Assembly (NCBI RefSeq): GCF_008933165.1
Contig: NZ_WBVQ01000001.1
Span: 992,001 to 1,056,000 of the forward strand
Direction: 5' to 3'
DNA: 64,000 bases
DNA from: Phaeocystidibacter marisrubri
Lineage (GTDB): Bacteria; Bacteroidota; Bacteroidia; Flavobacteriales; Schleiferiaceae
Under the pieces are notes generated by a model. That model worked only from the letters and a program-made list of their open reading frames with translations. It made no database searches and was not told where the DNA came from. Positions 51,908-60,416 of the stretch are shown here, piece by piece. The position numbers and the translations under genes are program-made. The stretch's first letter is position 1. The number at the start of each line of letters is the position of its first letter.

Positions 51908-53098
51908 ATGAATCTCCACGAATATCAAGGTAAAGAAATTCTCGCCGGATACGGTGTACGCGTTCAACGCGGCTTGGTGGCACAGACGCCAGAAGAGGCT
52001 GTTGAAGTAGCGAAGAAATTGTCTGAAGACACCGGCACGTCATGGTGGGTAGTTAAGGCACAAGTTCACGCAGGTGGTCGCGGTAAAGGCGGCGGTGTGA
52101 AGCTTGCTAAGTCACTAGACGAAGTTCGAGAGAGAGCAAATGATATTATTGGCATGAACCTCGTAACTCCGCAGACTTCTGCAGAGGGTAAAAAGGTTCA
52201 CCAAGTTTTGATCGCCGAGGATGTGTACTATCCTGGTGAGAGCGAAACAAAAGAGTTCTACATGTCTGTATTGCTCGACCGTCAAAAAGGTCGCAACATG
52301 ATCATGTACTCTACAGAAGGTGGTATGGACATCGAAGAGGTGGCTGAAAAGACTCCTCACTTGATTTTCACTGAAGAGATCGATCCAGCGGTTGGTCTTG
52401 GTGATTTCCAAGCGCGTCAAATCGCTTTCAATTTGGGCTGTACAGGTACTGCCTTCAAAGAAATGGTTGTATTTGTGAAGTCGCTTTACAAGGCGTACGA
52501 AGGTATTGATGCTTCCCTTTTCGAAATCAACCCTGTCTTGAAGACTTCTGACGATAAGATTTTGGCAGTTGATTCAAAGGTCGTTATTGATGATAACGCA
52601 CTTTACCGTCACAAAGACATCGCTGAGATGCGTGACCTAAGAGAGGAAGATCCTACGGAAGTTGAAGCAGGTGAAGTTGGACTCAACTTCGTTAAGCTTG
52701 ACGGAAACGTTGGCTGTATGGTGAACGGTGCTGGTCTTGCAATGGCTACTATGGACATCATTAAGATGGCCGGTGGTAACCCAGCAAACTTCTTGGACGT
52801 AGGTGGTACTGCTGATGCTGCTCGTGTAGAAAAAGCATTCCGCATCATTCTTCAAGACAAGAATGTTAAAGCCATCCTCGTAAATATCTTCGGAGGTATT
52901 GTACGTTGTGATCGCGTTGCTCAGGGTATTGTTGATGCGTATAAGAACATCGGCGATATTCCAGTGCCTATTATCGTTCGTCTTCAGGGAACTAACGCTG
53001 AAGAAGCGAAGAAGCTCATCGATGAGAGTGGTCTTGCGGTTCACTCTGCCGTACAGCTTGTTGAAGCAGCTGATTTGGTGAAGGAGCTAGTAGGTTAA
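51908..53098 (+). CDS. sucC: Succinate-CoA ligase, ADP-forming, beta subunit
   Basis: 396 aa from the ATG at 51908 (MNLHEYQGKEILAGYGV). ATP-grasp enzyme of the TCA cycle that forms ATP from succinyl-CoA. Diagnostic segments are VVKAQVHAGGRGKGGGVKLAKS, FEINPVLKTSDDKILAVDSKVVIDDNALYRH (metal binding), LDGNVGCMVNGAGLAMATMDIIKMAGGNPANFLDVGG and LVNIFGGIVRCDRVAQGI. The alpha subunit gene sucD is not adjacent, a common separation in Bacteroidota. Codons are strongly biased, as in a highly expressed gene. Confidence 0.97.
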   Translation: MNLHEYQGKEILAGYGVRVQRGLVAQTPEEAVEVAKKLSEDTGTSWWVVKAQVHAGGRGKGGGVKLAKSLDEVRERANDIIGMNLVTPQTSAEGKKVHQVLIAEDVYYPGESETKEFYMSVLLDRQKGRNMIMYSTEGGMDIEEVAEKTPHLIFTEEIDPAVGLGDFQARQIAFNLGCTGTAFKEMVVFVKSLYKAYEGIDASLFEINPVLKTSDDKILAVDSKVVIDDNALYRHKDIAEMRDLREEDPTEVEAGEVGLNFVKLDGNVGCMVNGAGLAMATMDIIKMAGGNPANFLDVGGTADAARVEKAFRIILQDKNVKAILVNIFGGIVRCDRVAQGIVDAYKNIGDIPVPIIVRLQGTNAEEAKKLIDESGLAVHSAVQLVEAADLVKELVG

Positions 53099-53117
53099 TA
53101 ATAGCTTGAAAGTTAAA

Positions 53118-53243
53118 ACGTGTAAGGGTTTAGGCTCTTGCACGTCTTCAATTATAACATGCTAAAAGTCTTAACGATTTTTTTGCATGTAGATGAGAAC
53201 CATTTTCACCGAAGCTACGTTAGTAGTATATCCGAAAGGATAT
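53118..53243 (+). other. Structured stretch downstream of sucC (three hairpins)
   Basis: Three inverted repeats lie in the 194 bp between the sucC stop and its terminator: ACGTGTAAG / CTTGCACGT (53118-53145), ACATGC / GCATGT (53157-53190), and ATATCC-GAAA-GGATAT with a GNRA loop (53228-53243). They could form a structured 3' UTR or a small RNA. No known RNA family is recognised. Confidence 0.4.
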
Positions 53244-53292
53244 CAATCTAGGGTAGTTTTCATAGGTTGATTGGTTAGGTTAGTTTGGTTGG

Positions 53293-53329
53293 TGAGGCTT
53301 CTACCGCTCGGTGGGAGCCTCATTTTTTT
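53293..53329 (+). terminator. Rho-independent terminator downstream of sucC
   Basis: TGAGGCT (53293-53299) pairs with AGCCTCA (53316-53322), with further pairing inside (CTACCG / CGGTGG), followed by seven T. It is the only strong terminator between sucC and pnuC. Confidence 0.88.
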
Positions 53330-53346
53330 GTACTCTACTTCAGATG

Positions 53347-53354
53347 TACCTTTG
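53347..53354 (+). promoter_or_regulatory. -7 promoter element of pnuC
   Basis: TACCTTTG, an exact TAnnTTTG match, ends 18 bp before the pnuC ATG. TTTG at 53327-53330 lies 16 bp upstream as a possible -33. The implied leader is too short for a riboswitch. Confidence 0.55.
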
Positions 53355-53372
53355 GCTCACTAATAAAAGACC

Positions 53373-53990
53373 ATGGAGCTTTTTTCTCTCGATACTATTG
53401 AGATTGCTGGGGTTGTCCTCAACATAGCATATCTCATCTTGCTCATTAAACGATCGGTTTATTGCTGGCCAATGGGGATTCTCGGATCGGGTTTGAGCAT
53501 CTTCATTTTTCTCAATTCTCAACTGTATTCCGAGGCTATCCTATTTTTCTTCTATGTCCTAATTGGAATTTATGGATGGGTGAAGTGGGCAGGAAATTCT
53601 GACTCTTCGAACCAAATTCAACCGATTCGCTGGAAGGTGATGCAGCACATCAGTGCTATCAGCATTGGGATTCTGACTACACTTGGATTGGGCTACTTCT
53701 TTAGCTCTCAAACAGATGCAAGTAGACCCTTTGAAGATGCTCTGTCTACGGGCTTCGCCTTTGTTGCCTCATTCTTAGAGGCAAGACGTGTGCTTACAGG
53801 TTGGTTTTATTGGATAGCCATTAATGGGTTTAGCATTTGGCTATATGCTGATAGAGGATTGATTCTCTACAGTGGACTCTCTGTGGTATATACTGCGATG
53901 AGCTTCTATGGATACTATAGCTGGAGGAAGGCAATGATAGCAACTTCATCTTTTTCAGATACCCAAATTCTCGACGAGCCAGGCTTTTAA
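53373..53990 (+). CDS. pnuC: PnuC-family vitamin transporter (nicotinamide riboside or related)
   Basis: 205 aa with seven membrane helices. The PnuC pattern is seen in IEIAGVVLNIAYLILLIKRSVYCWPMGILGSGLSIFIFLNSQLYSEAILFFFYVLIGIYGWVKW (about 10-70) and in the second half WFYWIAINGFSIWLYADRGLILYSGLSVVYTAMSFYGYYSWRK. PnuC proteins pass nicotinamide riboside, thiamine or riboflavin through the inner membrane by facilitated diffusion. No TPP or FMN riboswitch precedes it, so the vitamin cannot be assigned. Its 3' end overlaps the convergent esterase gene by 36 bp. Confidence 0.9.
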   Translation: MELFSLDTIEIAGVVLNIAYLILLIKRSVYCWPMGILGSGLSIFIFLNSQLYSEAILFFFYVLIGIYGWVKWAGNSDSSNQIQPIRWKVMQHISAISIGILTTLGLGYFFSSQTDASRPFEDALSTGFAFVASFLEARRVLTGWFYWIAINGFSIWLYADRGLILYSGLSVVYTAMSFYGYYSWRKAMIATSSFSDTQILDEPGF

Positions 53991-54623
53991 TTCTGCATAG
54001 GCCTCTGGACTGATCCCGTGGGGCATAGGGTAGGTCTTGAAAACGTGATTTATTTTCAGTTTCTCGAGATAATCAACACCCTGTTTAGCCCACGATACTG
54101 GGATGACCGCGTCTTCCGTACCATGTGTGATGTAAAAAGGCGTTTTCTGAACGAGCTGCATCACGGCTTGTTTAGGCATCAATTCCGAAACGATATAACC
54201 GGACATAGCCACGACGGCTTTGAGTTTCTCTGGATGACGAAAACTGTAGGCATAACTCATAATGGCACCCTGTGAGAACCCCATTAAAGTGATAGCGTTG
54301 GAATCAACGGGGAAGTGATCTTCTAATTGATCAATGAAACTCTCCAATAATTTAAGACTGTTCAACCCAGCCTCTACATCAGTCCATTTTTCACCGCTCT
54401 CGTTCCAGTTGATTTCATACCATGCAAACCCACCAAAACCCAAGCGTAGTGGAGCACGAAGTGAGATGACGTAATGTGTTCTTCTCAAGTCATTTGCAAA
54501 CGAGAATAGATCGTTTTCGTGACTACCGTAGCCGTGTAACAACAGAACGACTGGTGATTTGCCATTTTCCGCAGGATGGGTAGGAGGAACGCTGACGCAA
54601 TGAAGGGGTAGGGGTGCTGACAT
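53955..54623 (-). CDS. Carboxylesterase/phospholipase-family alpha/beta hydrolase
   Basis: 222 aa. VVLLLHGYGSHENDLFSFA (oxyanion region), the nucleophile elbow LMGFSQGAIMS, the acid in ITHGTEDAVIPVSWAKQ and the catalytic His in YPMPHGISPEAY match the YpfH/LYPLA-like carboxylesterase family. It has no signal peptide, so it is probably cytoplasmic. It lies 3 bp after the NUDIX gene as the last member of a TetR-UbiB-NUDIX-esterase operon. Convergent with pnuC. Confidence 0.9.
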   Translation of the reverse strand: MSAPLPLHCVSVPPTHPAENGKSPVVLLLHGYGSHENDLFSFANDLRRTHYVISLRAPLRLGFGGFAWYEINWNESGEKWTDVEAGLNSLKLLESFIDQLEDHFPVDSNAITLMGFSQGAIMSYAYSFRHPEKLKAVVAMSGYIVSELMPKQAVMQLVQKTPFYITHGTEDAVIPVSWAKQGVDYLEKLKINHVFKTYPMPHGISPEAYAELKAWLVENLGI

Positions 54624-54626
54624 AAA

Positions 54627-55151
54627 TCAAATATGAGAGCCCAAATGTACGTTAGTTGATTCGGGATTTTCAACAAAAGCCTTCAATGCATGCATGTTTG
54701 CCGTAAAGGCAATTTCATCCCAAGGAATTTCATCAGGACTAAAGAAGTTAATCTCAGTACTTTCAGGTGTTAGCTTGTAGTCGGTGCGGTCAGTTATGGC
54801 TTTATAAATAAGGTAAACTTGGTTGGCCGGGACCACACTGTAAACTGAATGCAAATGCTGTATTTCTACTTCTAACCCTGTTTCTTCTAACACCTCCCGA
54901 AGAGCGCCTACTTCCGTGGTTTCATCATTCTCCATAAAACCACAGGGCAAGTTCCAAAAACCCATTCTAGGCTCAATTCCTCTCCGCGCTAATAGCACCT
55001 TTCCATCATTCACCACTAAACATCCCACTACCATGAGTGGATTGCTGTAATGGATGGAGTTGCAATCAGAACAGACGGCTCTGGAGCGGTGATCTCCTTC
55101 GGGAATTCTATATTCTATTGCGTCTGATCCGCAAGTAGGACAGTAGTTCAT
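54627..55151 (-). CDS. NUDIX hydrolase with N-terminal zinc ribbon
   Basis: 174 aa from the ATG at 55151, which overlaps the UbiB-like stop (TGATG). A zinc ribbon (CPTCG at the start, CSDC near 29) precedes the NUDIX domain, with a perfect Nudix box: GFMENDETTEVGALREVLEETGL (about 91-113). Such zinc-ribbon NUDIX proteins are related to NudC and ADP-ribose or NADH pyrophosphatases. The exact substrate is unknown. Confidence 0.92.
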   Translation of the reverse strand: MNYCPTCGSDAIEYRIPEGDHRSRAVCSDCNSIHYSNPLMVVGCLVVNDGKVLLARRGIEPRMGFWNLPCGFMENDETTEVGALREVLEETGLEVEIQHLHSVYSVVPANQVYLIYKAITDRTDYKLTPESTEINFFSPDEIPWDEIAFTANMHALKAFVENPESTNVHLGSHI

Positions 55152-56449
55152 CACTTGTTTCTAGAGGTTCGAACTTGAACACCTAATCTATTCAAAAGTG
55201 TGTAAAGTCCGAAATAAGTTCGGTTTAGATAGATGGCATCCGCTGGTCCACGTCCAGCCCCGATTTTTCTAATCTTCGAGTCTTTTCCAAAACGTTGTCC
55301 CAATTCAAAGACCGCTTTGATATAGGATTCATCGCCAAAATCAAACTTTTCTTCCATAAAGGGACGTCCTAAAAGCGACAAAAATTCTCGCATGGTGGAT
55401 GATATGAATTCCTTTAGTTCAAGGTCATCAGATTCATTGTAGAATTCGAGTTCTAGCAAGGCATCATCCAGCTTCTGGTCATTGGTCAAGATTTCAGCAT
55501 CTGTGAGCTTGAAGAAGGAATGGTAGAACTTTTCTGGAAGGTTCTTCACGCACCCAAAATCAATCACTCCTACGGTTCCATCTTCGCGAATGAGGAAATT
55601 TCCTGGGTGTGGGTCGGCGTGCAGCGATTTGAGTTCATGGATCTGATAATCGTAAAAGTCCCAAAGTGCCTGACCTACTTTTTGACGAACTTCATAGGAA
55701 GGATTTGACTCCGTAAACTCTTTAAGGTGAACACCTTCCATCCAATCCATGGTGAGAATTCGATCTGAGCTCAACTCGGGATAATAGGTGGGAAAAGTAA
55801 GTCCACTGATGTGAGCACAGGCTTTGCTAATTTCAACACTGCGTTTGAGCTCTAAACTGTAGTCGCACTCTTCCTTCATGCGTCCAGCCACTTCTTCTAA
55901 ATAGTGATCGATATCCGAGTTGTTCAACTGAAACAATCGAGCAGCCATGGGTTTTACAATACGCATGTCAGATTCTAAGCTATCTTGAACACCAGGATAT
56001 TGAATTTTGACAGCTAAGAGTTTTCCATCCAGTTCGGCGCGATGAACTTGCCCCATACTAGCAGCGCTTATCGCACTCTTTGAGAAGGTGTCGAATACAT
56101 CCGTCGGAGATTTTTGAAAGGCCTTTTGAAAGGTGCGAACGACAAGGGGATAGGAAAGAGGGGGAGCGCTGTATTGCGCTAAGGAAAATTGATTCGTATA
56201 CGCTTCAGGCAAGATTCCCTGATCCATACTCATCATTTGAGCCACTTTTAAAGCGGAACCTTTTAGCTCACTTAAAGCGCCATAAATGTCTTGCGCATTC
56301 GCTTTGTGCAAGTCTTCATCTGAAGCTTCTGAATTGACTAGTTTCTTTGCGTAGTGTTTGAGGTAATTTCCTCCAATTTGGGCACCGGTCTTTATAAAAC
56401 GACCTGTTCTTGCACCTCTGGAGGTGGGAATCTTATCTTGTTCTTTCAT
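55151..56449 (-). CDS. ABC1/UbiB (AarF) family atypical kinase
   Basis: 432 aa. It has the family's N-terminal extension motif in ALSELKGSALKVAQMMSMDQGILPEAYTNQFSLAQYSAPP (about 58-97), then FSKSAISAASMGQVHRAELDGKLLAVKIQYPGV with the Ala-rich loop typical of the UbiB family. LKSLHADPHPGNFLIREDGTVGVIDFGCVKNLP holds the catalytic and metal-binding residues. UbiB proteins support ubiquinone or other isoprenoid lipid metabolism. Bacteroidota use menaquinone, so the role may be lipid handling. Coupled to TetR and NUDIX genes. Confidence 0.92.
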   Translation of the reverse strand: MKEQDKIPTSRGARTGRFIKTGAQIGGNYLKHYAKKLVNSEASDEDLHKANAQDIYGALSELKGSALKVAQMMSMDQGILPEAYTNQFSLAQYSAPPLSYPLVVRTFQKAFQKSPTDVFDTFSKSAISAASMGQVHRAELDGKLLAVKIQYPGVQDSLESDMRIVKPMAARLFQLNNSDIDHYLEEVAGRMKEECDYSLELKRSVEISKACAHISGLTFPTYYPELSSDRILTMDWMEGVHLKEFTESNPSYEVRQKVGQALWDFYDYQIHELKSLHADPHPGNFLIREDGTVGVIDFGCVKNLPEKFYHSFFKLTDAEILTNDQKLDDALLELEFYNESDDLELKEFISSTMREFLSLLGRPFMEEKFDFGDESYIKAVFELGQRFGKDSKIRKIGAGRGPADAIYLNRTYFGLYTLLNRLGVQVRTSRNK

Positions 56450-57102
56450 CTGAAATTCTGAAATAGAAATTTACCTAAATCCAGTGCGGAGTCGAGTGAA
56501 CCTTTGTTCAGCAAATCGAAACCAAGGTTCACACTCTTTTCAATGGCTGCGTCTGTCTTTTCAAATCCAACACTATCGTCTTTCATCCAAAATCCAGTGA
56601 TAAACAGGAGGTTGATCCAAAGAGCCTCATCGTAGTGATCAGAAACCTTGAATCTTCTCTCAATTTCTCCATTTGAGCTTCCTTCTTCAATCCAGTTGCC
56701 AAAGCTCTTTTTAGCATGTGATCTAAGCTCCTTTAATGCACTTTCAGGGAAGGGAGTCCATTGGTGTTTGAAGCTGAGAACGTAGAACGATCGACGCTCT
56801 TTTAGCACTTCAACCCAAGCAAACGCAAACGTTAGATACTTGTCGCGGACACTCAATTCGGCTAGTTCGTCATCGTTATTGACACGATGATAGGCATGGT
56901 CGAAGGCATCCTTCCAAATGGATGCTTCCAGTTGGTCGAATGAAGTGAAGAAGTTATAAAAGTCACCTTCTGAAATTTCCATAGCATCACAGAAGGCATA
57001 GATGGAAGGTGGACGATGTCCAGTCAGGCAATATTCTCGAACATAAGCGTCAAGCAAAGTGGTTTTTGTCACCTTGCTCTTGTTGGATGTAGAGGTAGGC
57101 AT
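56446..57102 (-). CDS. TetR/AcrR-family transcriptional regulator
   Basis: 218 aa from the ATG at 57102 (MPTSTSNKSKVTKTTLL). The N-terminal helix-turn-helix is a divergent TetR domain: LLDAYVREYCLTGHRPPSIYAFCDAMEISEGDFYNFFTSFDQLEASIW. The C-terminal ligand domain is helical with no recognisable pocket. The stop overlaps the UbiB-like gene start (ATGA), so the regulator is co-translated with its likely targets. An imperfect 21-bp palindrome directly upstream is a candidate operator. Confidence 0.85.
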   Translation of the reverse strand: MPTSTSNKSKVTKTTLLDAYVREYCLTGHRPPSIYAFCDAMEISEGDFYNFFTSFDQLEASIWKDAFDHAYHRVNNDDELAELSVRDKYLTFAFAWVEVLKERRSFYVLSFKHQWTPFPESALKELRSHAKKSFGNWIEEGSSNGEIERRFKVSDHYDEALWINLLFITGFWMKDDSVGFEKTDAAIEKSVNLGFDLLNKGSLDSALDLGKFLFQNFR

Positions 57103-57108
57103 AATACA

Positions 57109-57129
57109 TTGATTTACTAGGTTAAACAA
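57109..57129. promoter_or_regulatory. Candidate TetR operator upstream of the TetR-UbiB operon
   Basis: TTGATTTAC-TAG-GTTAAACAA is an imperfect 21-bp palindrome (7 of 9 positions in each arm) starting 6 bp upstream of the TetR start. Size and place fit autoregulation, but the arms are AT-rich and could be chance. Confidence 0.3.
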
Positions 57130-57167
57130 CTAGAGACGCTCAATGTTGCGCTTTCACATAACTTTGA

Positions 57168-57593
57168 CTATTTCAGGATATCCCAGGTGTGATCTGCCAG
57201 CAATCTCACGGTGTAAACAAAGGCGTCGTACTTCATTCCAGAGGACCATTCGTTGGGGCCAATCATGGAGAGTACATAGGTTTCATCTGCCTTTTGATAA
57301 AGATGGTAGATGTGGTTGATTTCGGGCTTGAAAGGAATGTGAGCCGCGTAGATCATTTCGCTCAATTCTCTGCGCTCCTGAATGGCTTTAGCTTGATGCG
57401 CAAGAAGCTCCATTTGCTGACGAATTTGCTCGAGCTGTTGATCCGTCTGATGATCCATGGCTTCAAGAGCTCTCGACCGATTTCTGTTCAAATCGGGGAC
57501 GGTAATCTTGGCTCCACCTACCGTGTGCGCATACGGTAAATTGGAAGGAGAATCTGTGATCTTGTCAGGATCTATGGGGTTTTGCTTGCTCAT
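57168..57593 (-). CDS. DUF2452 domain-containing protein
   Basis: 141 aa. The N-terminus NPIDPDKITDSPSNLPYAHTVGGAKITVPDLNRNRSRALEAMDHQTDQQLEQIRQQMELLAHQAKAIQERRELSEMIYAAHIPFKPEINHIYHLYQK is typical of DUF2452, with a helical middle part and a C-terminal beta domain (YVLSMIGPNEW). The function is unknown. It overlaps the DUF429-like gene by 4 bp and is the last gene of a three-gene operon. Confidence 0.88.
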   Translation of the reverse strand: MSKQNPIDPDKITDSPSNLPYAHTVGGAKITVPDLNRNRSRALEAMDHQTDQQLEQIRQQMELLAHQAKAIQERRELSEMIYAAHIPFKPEINHIYHLYQKADETYVLSMIGPNEWSSGMKYDAFVYTVRLLADHTWDILK

Positions 57594-58186
57594 ACAATGA
57601 TAAGACCTTCACGTTCATCGCCATAAATCTCCGCAGTGCCGCTCTTGTAGTTCATGGCCGACATCAATGCCAGCAAGGAGTCTAGGTGATGCCATGTTTT
57701 GATATCGCTACAATCCATGTTAATATTGGGATTGAGTGCATCTTGAAGCTTAGAACGACACACATTCAATTGGGTGGAGTTTGCTTTATATCCCAGATTT
57801 TGTAGGTCGTACCGAGTTGCTAGAATTTTCGGATAGGTCTCCATCACTTCGATTTCCATTTCTTCAAGTAGGTCTTTCAGTCGGATGGCACGAGCGGTTA
57901 ATCCACCTAAAAACATAGGACTCATAGCCTTCAACTCTTTATCTGCTCTTCTGAACATGTAGTCATCGAGTCCTAAACATCCGCGGTATTTTCCGGGCAA
58001 TGAGAGAGGGGCATCAATAAAAACGCAATTGGGTTTGAAGTGATCCGCAGCTTTGAGGATGAAATCGTCCGCATCTACACCATCATCTACATCCAAAAAG
58101 TAGATGCTCCCATTTTTAAAAATGGAAATTACAGTTGTGCCTGCGAGCTTGCTGCCAAAATCAATTCCGAATAACACTTCACTCAT
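57590..58186 (-). CDS. DUF429-like predicted nuclease (RNase H fold)
   Basis: 198 aa. FGIDFGSKLAGTTVIS (about 6-21) holds the first acidic residue of an RNase H-type fold, NCVFIDAPLSLPGK (about 53-66) the second, and METYPKILATRYDL a conserved region of DUF429. The C-terminal SDIKTWHHLDSLLALMSAMNY contains an Asp expected to complete the site. DUF429 proteins are predicted nucleases or resolvase-like enzymes with no proven function. It overlaps both neighbours by 4 bp (SRPBCC upstream, DUF2452 downstream). Confidence 0.8.
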   Translation of the reverse strand: MSEVLFGIDFGSKLAGTTVISIFKNGSIYFLDVDDGVDADDFILKAADHFKPNCVFIDAPLSLPGKYRGCLGLDDYMFRRADKELKAMSPMFLGGLTARAIRLKDLLEEMEIEVMETYPKILATRYDLQNLGYKANSTQLNVCRSKLQDALNPNINMDCSDIKTWHHLDSLLALMSAMNYKSGTAEIYGDEREGLIIV

Positions 58187-58653
58187 GCCATAGAGTCTTT
58201 AAAGGTGCCGAAGATACGTTCAACGGCTGCGAATCTAAATTCGAAGATGCTATTCAATTTTCGCTTTACCAAAAGTGGATGTGCGAGTTTACCAATCCAT
58301 CCAAAAGGTAGGGCATAACTGACGATGTCGGTCATCTCGACACCTCCCTCAATTTCTTTGAAATGGTGTTCATGATGCCAGATTTTATAAGGGCCTACAC
58401 GCTGTTCATCAACAAAAAACGACCGATTAACTACATGCGTAATTTCGGTTGTCCAATCCATTTTTATTCCGAGTAATGGCGTCACTTTGTAATTGATAAA
58501 CATGCCCTGATACATCTTCTCAGGAACTTCACCGAGAATGTGAAACCCCATGTCATCAGGTGTGATTTCATTTAAATTTCCCGGTGATGAAAAATACGCC
58601 CAGGCCTCATCTAATGAAATTGGAATTCGCTGTGTAGTGCGCAATGTGTACAT
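58183..58653 (-). CDS. SRPBCC family protein (ligand-binding)
   Basis: 156 aa from the ATG at 58653 (MYTLRTTQRIPISLDEAWAYFSSPGNLNEITPDDMGFHIL). This opening is the classical start of the SRPBCC/CoxG-like group, so eight upstream residues were left out. MDWTTEITHVVNRSFFVDEQRVGPYKIWHHEHHFKEIEGGVEMTDIVSYALPFGWIG follows, a conserved core of this group. Ligand unknown. It is the first gene of an operon with DUF429 and DUF2452 and is divergent from a secreted M14 peptidase with a 29-bp gap. Confidence 0.88.
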   Translation of the reverse strand: MYTLRTTQRIPISLDEAWAYFSSPGNLNEITPDDMGFHILGEVPEKMYQGMFINYKVTPLLGIKMDWTTEITHVVNRSFFVDEQRVGPYKIWHHEHHFKEIEGGVEMTDIVSYALPFGWIGKLAHPLLVKRKLNSIFEFRFAAVERIFGTFKDSMA

Positions 58654-58682
58654 TTCGTGGTTTTTAAAAAAGAACACAAGTC

Positions 58683-60416
58683 ATGCGTGTAAAGTTCACA
58701 TTGTTGTTGTCTCTTGTTGCAACTCAAATCTCCTTTGGCCAATTGCTGGATTTAGAGATGCGTCATGAAGATAATCAAACGTATACCTACCCAGAGTTAA
58801 TCGACGCTTATAAGAAACTGGATGAAGCTAGTGACAATGCGGCTCTCATCGTTTTAGGTGAATCGGATTACGGACTTCCGATACACGCTTTGGTTGTGAC
58901 GAGTGAAACCACAACTCCGGAAAACATTGATTCCTTGCGTCAATCGAAATGGGTGATTGCTGTGAATAATGGCATTCATCCGGGAGAAAGTTGTGGAGTA
59001 GACGCCTCTCTACATTGGCTTAATGCAATGCTTGCTGATCCATCCATAGATGAAAAGACTATGCTAGTGGTGATACCGATGTACAATATTGGAGGAGCTA
59101 TGAACAGAAGGCCTTATACAAGAGCTAATCAAAATGGCCCTATTAATCAGGGCTTTAGGGGGAATGCCAGAAATTACGATTTGAACAGAGACCTGATTAA
59201 GGCCGACACTAGGAACACGTATGCACTCTATGAGCTATTCAAGCGATTTGATCCCGAAATATTTGTAGATACGCATTCAACCAATGGTGCAGATTACCCG
59301 TATGAAATGACTTTGATCACGAGTCCTTGGCAGAAGTATCCTGCTCCCATGCGCGATTTAGTTTTTGAAGCTGAAGCCTTCATGTTCAATGAAATGGAGG
59401 AAAGGGATGTGTTGATGTCTCCTTACGTGAATGTCTTTGGGAGAACTCCCAATGCAGGATTTGCCATGTTTGAAGAAGGTGCTATGTATACCACAGGATA
59501 CGCGGCTCTCTGTGGCGCTGTTGCTTTTGTGACAGAAGCACACATGTTAAAGCCTTATGAAGTGCGCGTGAGAGCTACTACAGCTTTCTTGGAAGGAGTT
59601 TTAGATCTTGGACGTGAAAAGGGAAGTCAGATCCGAGCAGCCAAGTTGCAGTATCGAAACGCTTCGTTAGATTCCTACACGATTCGATGGGAAATAGATA
59701 GTAGTCAGCACTCTTTACTTGATTTTCAATCTTTTAAAGCTGATGTGGTATCCAGTGCGGTTACGACAGGCGAGCGATTGAAGTACAGTGAGGAGGTAGA
59801 AGAGGTGGAGTTGCCTTATTACAACCGACTCATTGAAGTTGAAACCGTACGAGTTCCTCAGTATTACTATATCCCTTTTGGTCAGCACGATATCGTTGAT
59901 CGCTTTATAGCAGCCGGGGTGGAGATGGATACGGTAACATTTACTCGACCGTCAAGGGTACCTGAATACGTAGTTAGTTTTAACATTGAAGCGTATCATT
60001 TAGCAGATCGGCCGTACGAAGGGCATGTTATGCTTAGAGATTTGCAAGTGGTAGAAGATGAAATTTTGATTGGAACATATTCAAAGCTAATGTGTTATCG
60101 AATTTCAACACAACAAAGGATGGGAAGATATGTGGTTGAGTGTTTGGAGCCGATGGCTTCTAGCAGTTTTGTGAAGTGGAATATGTTTGCCACGTATTTT
60201 CAACAAAAGGAGCACTACAGTTCCTATGTCTTTGAAGATACAGCTGAAGAACTACTACAGAGATATCCCGATCTCAAGGCCCGATTTGAGGCGATGAAAG
60301 AAGGAAGTGATGAATTCGCTCAAAACCCTTCAGCTCAATTGTATTGGATATACCAACAATCAGAATGGTTTGAACCGGAATACATGCGACTACCTTATTT
60401 CAAGTCGGTCAATTAG
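58683..60416 (+). CDS. Secreted M14-family zinc carboxypeptidase
   Basis: 577 aa with a signal peptide (ending ISFGQ). The zinc site is shown by NNGIHPGESCGVDASLHWLNAM (HxxE) and the later VDTHSTNGADYPYEMT. NARNYDLNRDLIKADTRNTYALYELF contains the arginine that binds the substrate carboxylate. The enzyme probably trims peptides in the periplasm or outside the cell. A C-terminal extension of about 250 residues without a known family follows the catalytic domain. It converges on the XRE gene with an 8-bp overlap. Confidence 0.9.
   Translation: MRVKFTLLLSLVATQISFGQLLDLEMRHEDNQTYTYPELIDAYKKLDEASDNAALIVLGESDYGLPIHALVVTSETTTPENIDSLRQSKWVIAVNNGIHPGESCGVDASLHWLNAMLADPSIDEKTMLVVIPMYNIGGAMNRRPYTRANQNGPINQGFRGNARNYDLNRDLIKADTRNTYALYELFKRFDPEIFVDTHSTNGADYPYEMTLITSPWQKYPAPMRDLVFEAEAFMFNEMEERDVLMSPYVNVFGRTPNAGFAMFEEGAMYTTGYAALCGAVAFVTEAHMLKPYEVRVRATTAFLEGVLDLGREKGSQIRAAKLQYRNASLDSYTIRWEIDSSQHSLLDFQSFKADVVSSAVTTGERLKYSEEVEEVELPYYNRLIEVETVRVPQYYYIPFGQHDIVDRFIAAGVEMDTVTFTRPSRVPEYVVSFNIEAYHLADRPYEGHVMLRDLQVVEDEILIGTYSKLMCYRISTQQRMGRYVVECLEPMASSSFVKWNMFATYFQQKEHYSSYVFEDTAEELLQRYPDLKARFEAMKEGSDEFAQNPSAQLYWIYQQSEWFEPEYMRLPYFKSVN

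Noticed and set aside
53100-53372. A TPP or other vitamin riboswitch before pnuC.
   Set aside because: The conserved TPP motifs are absent and the pnuC -7 element implies a leader of only about 15 bases after the sucC terminator.
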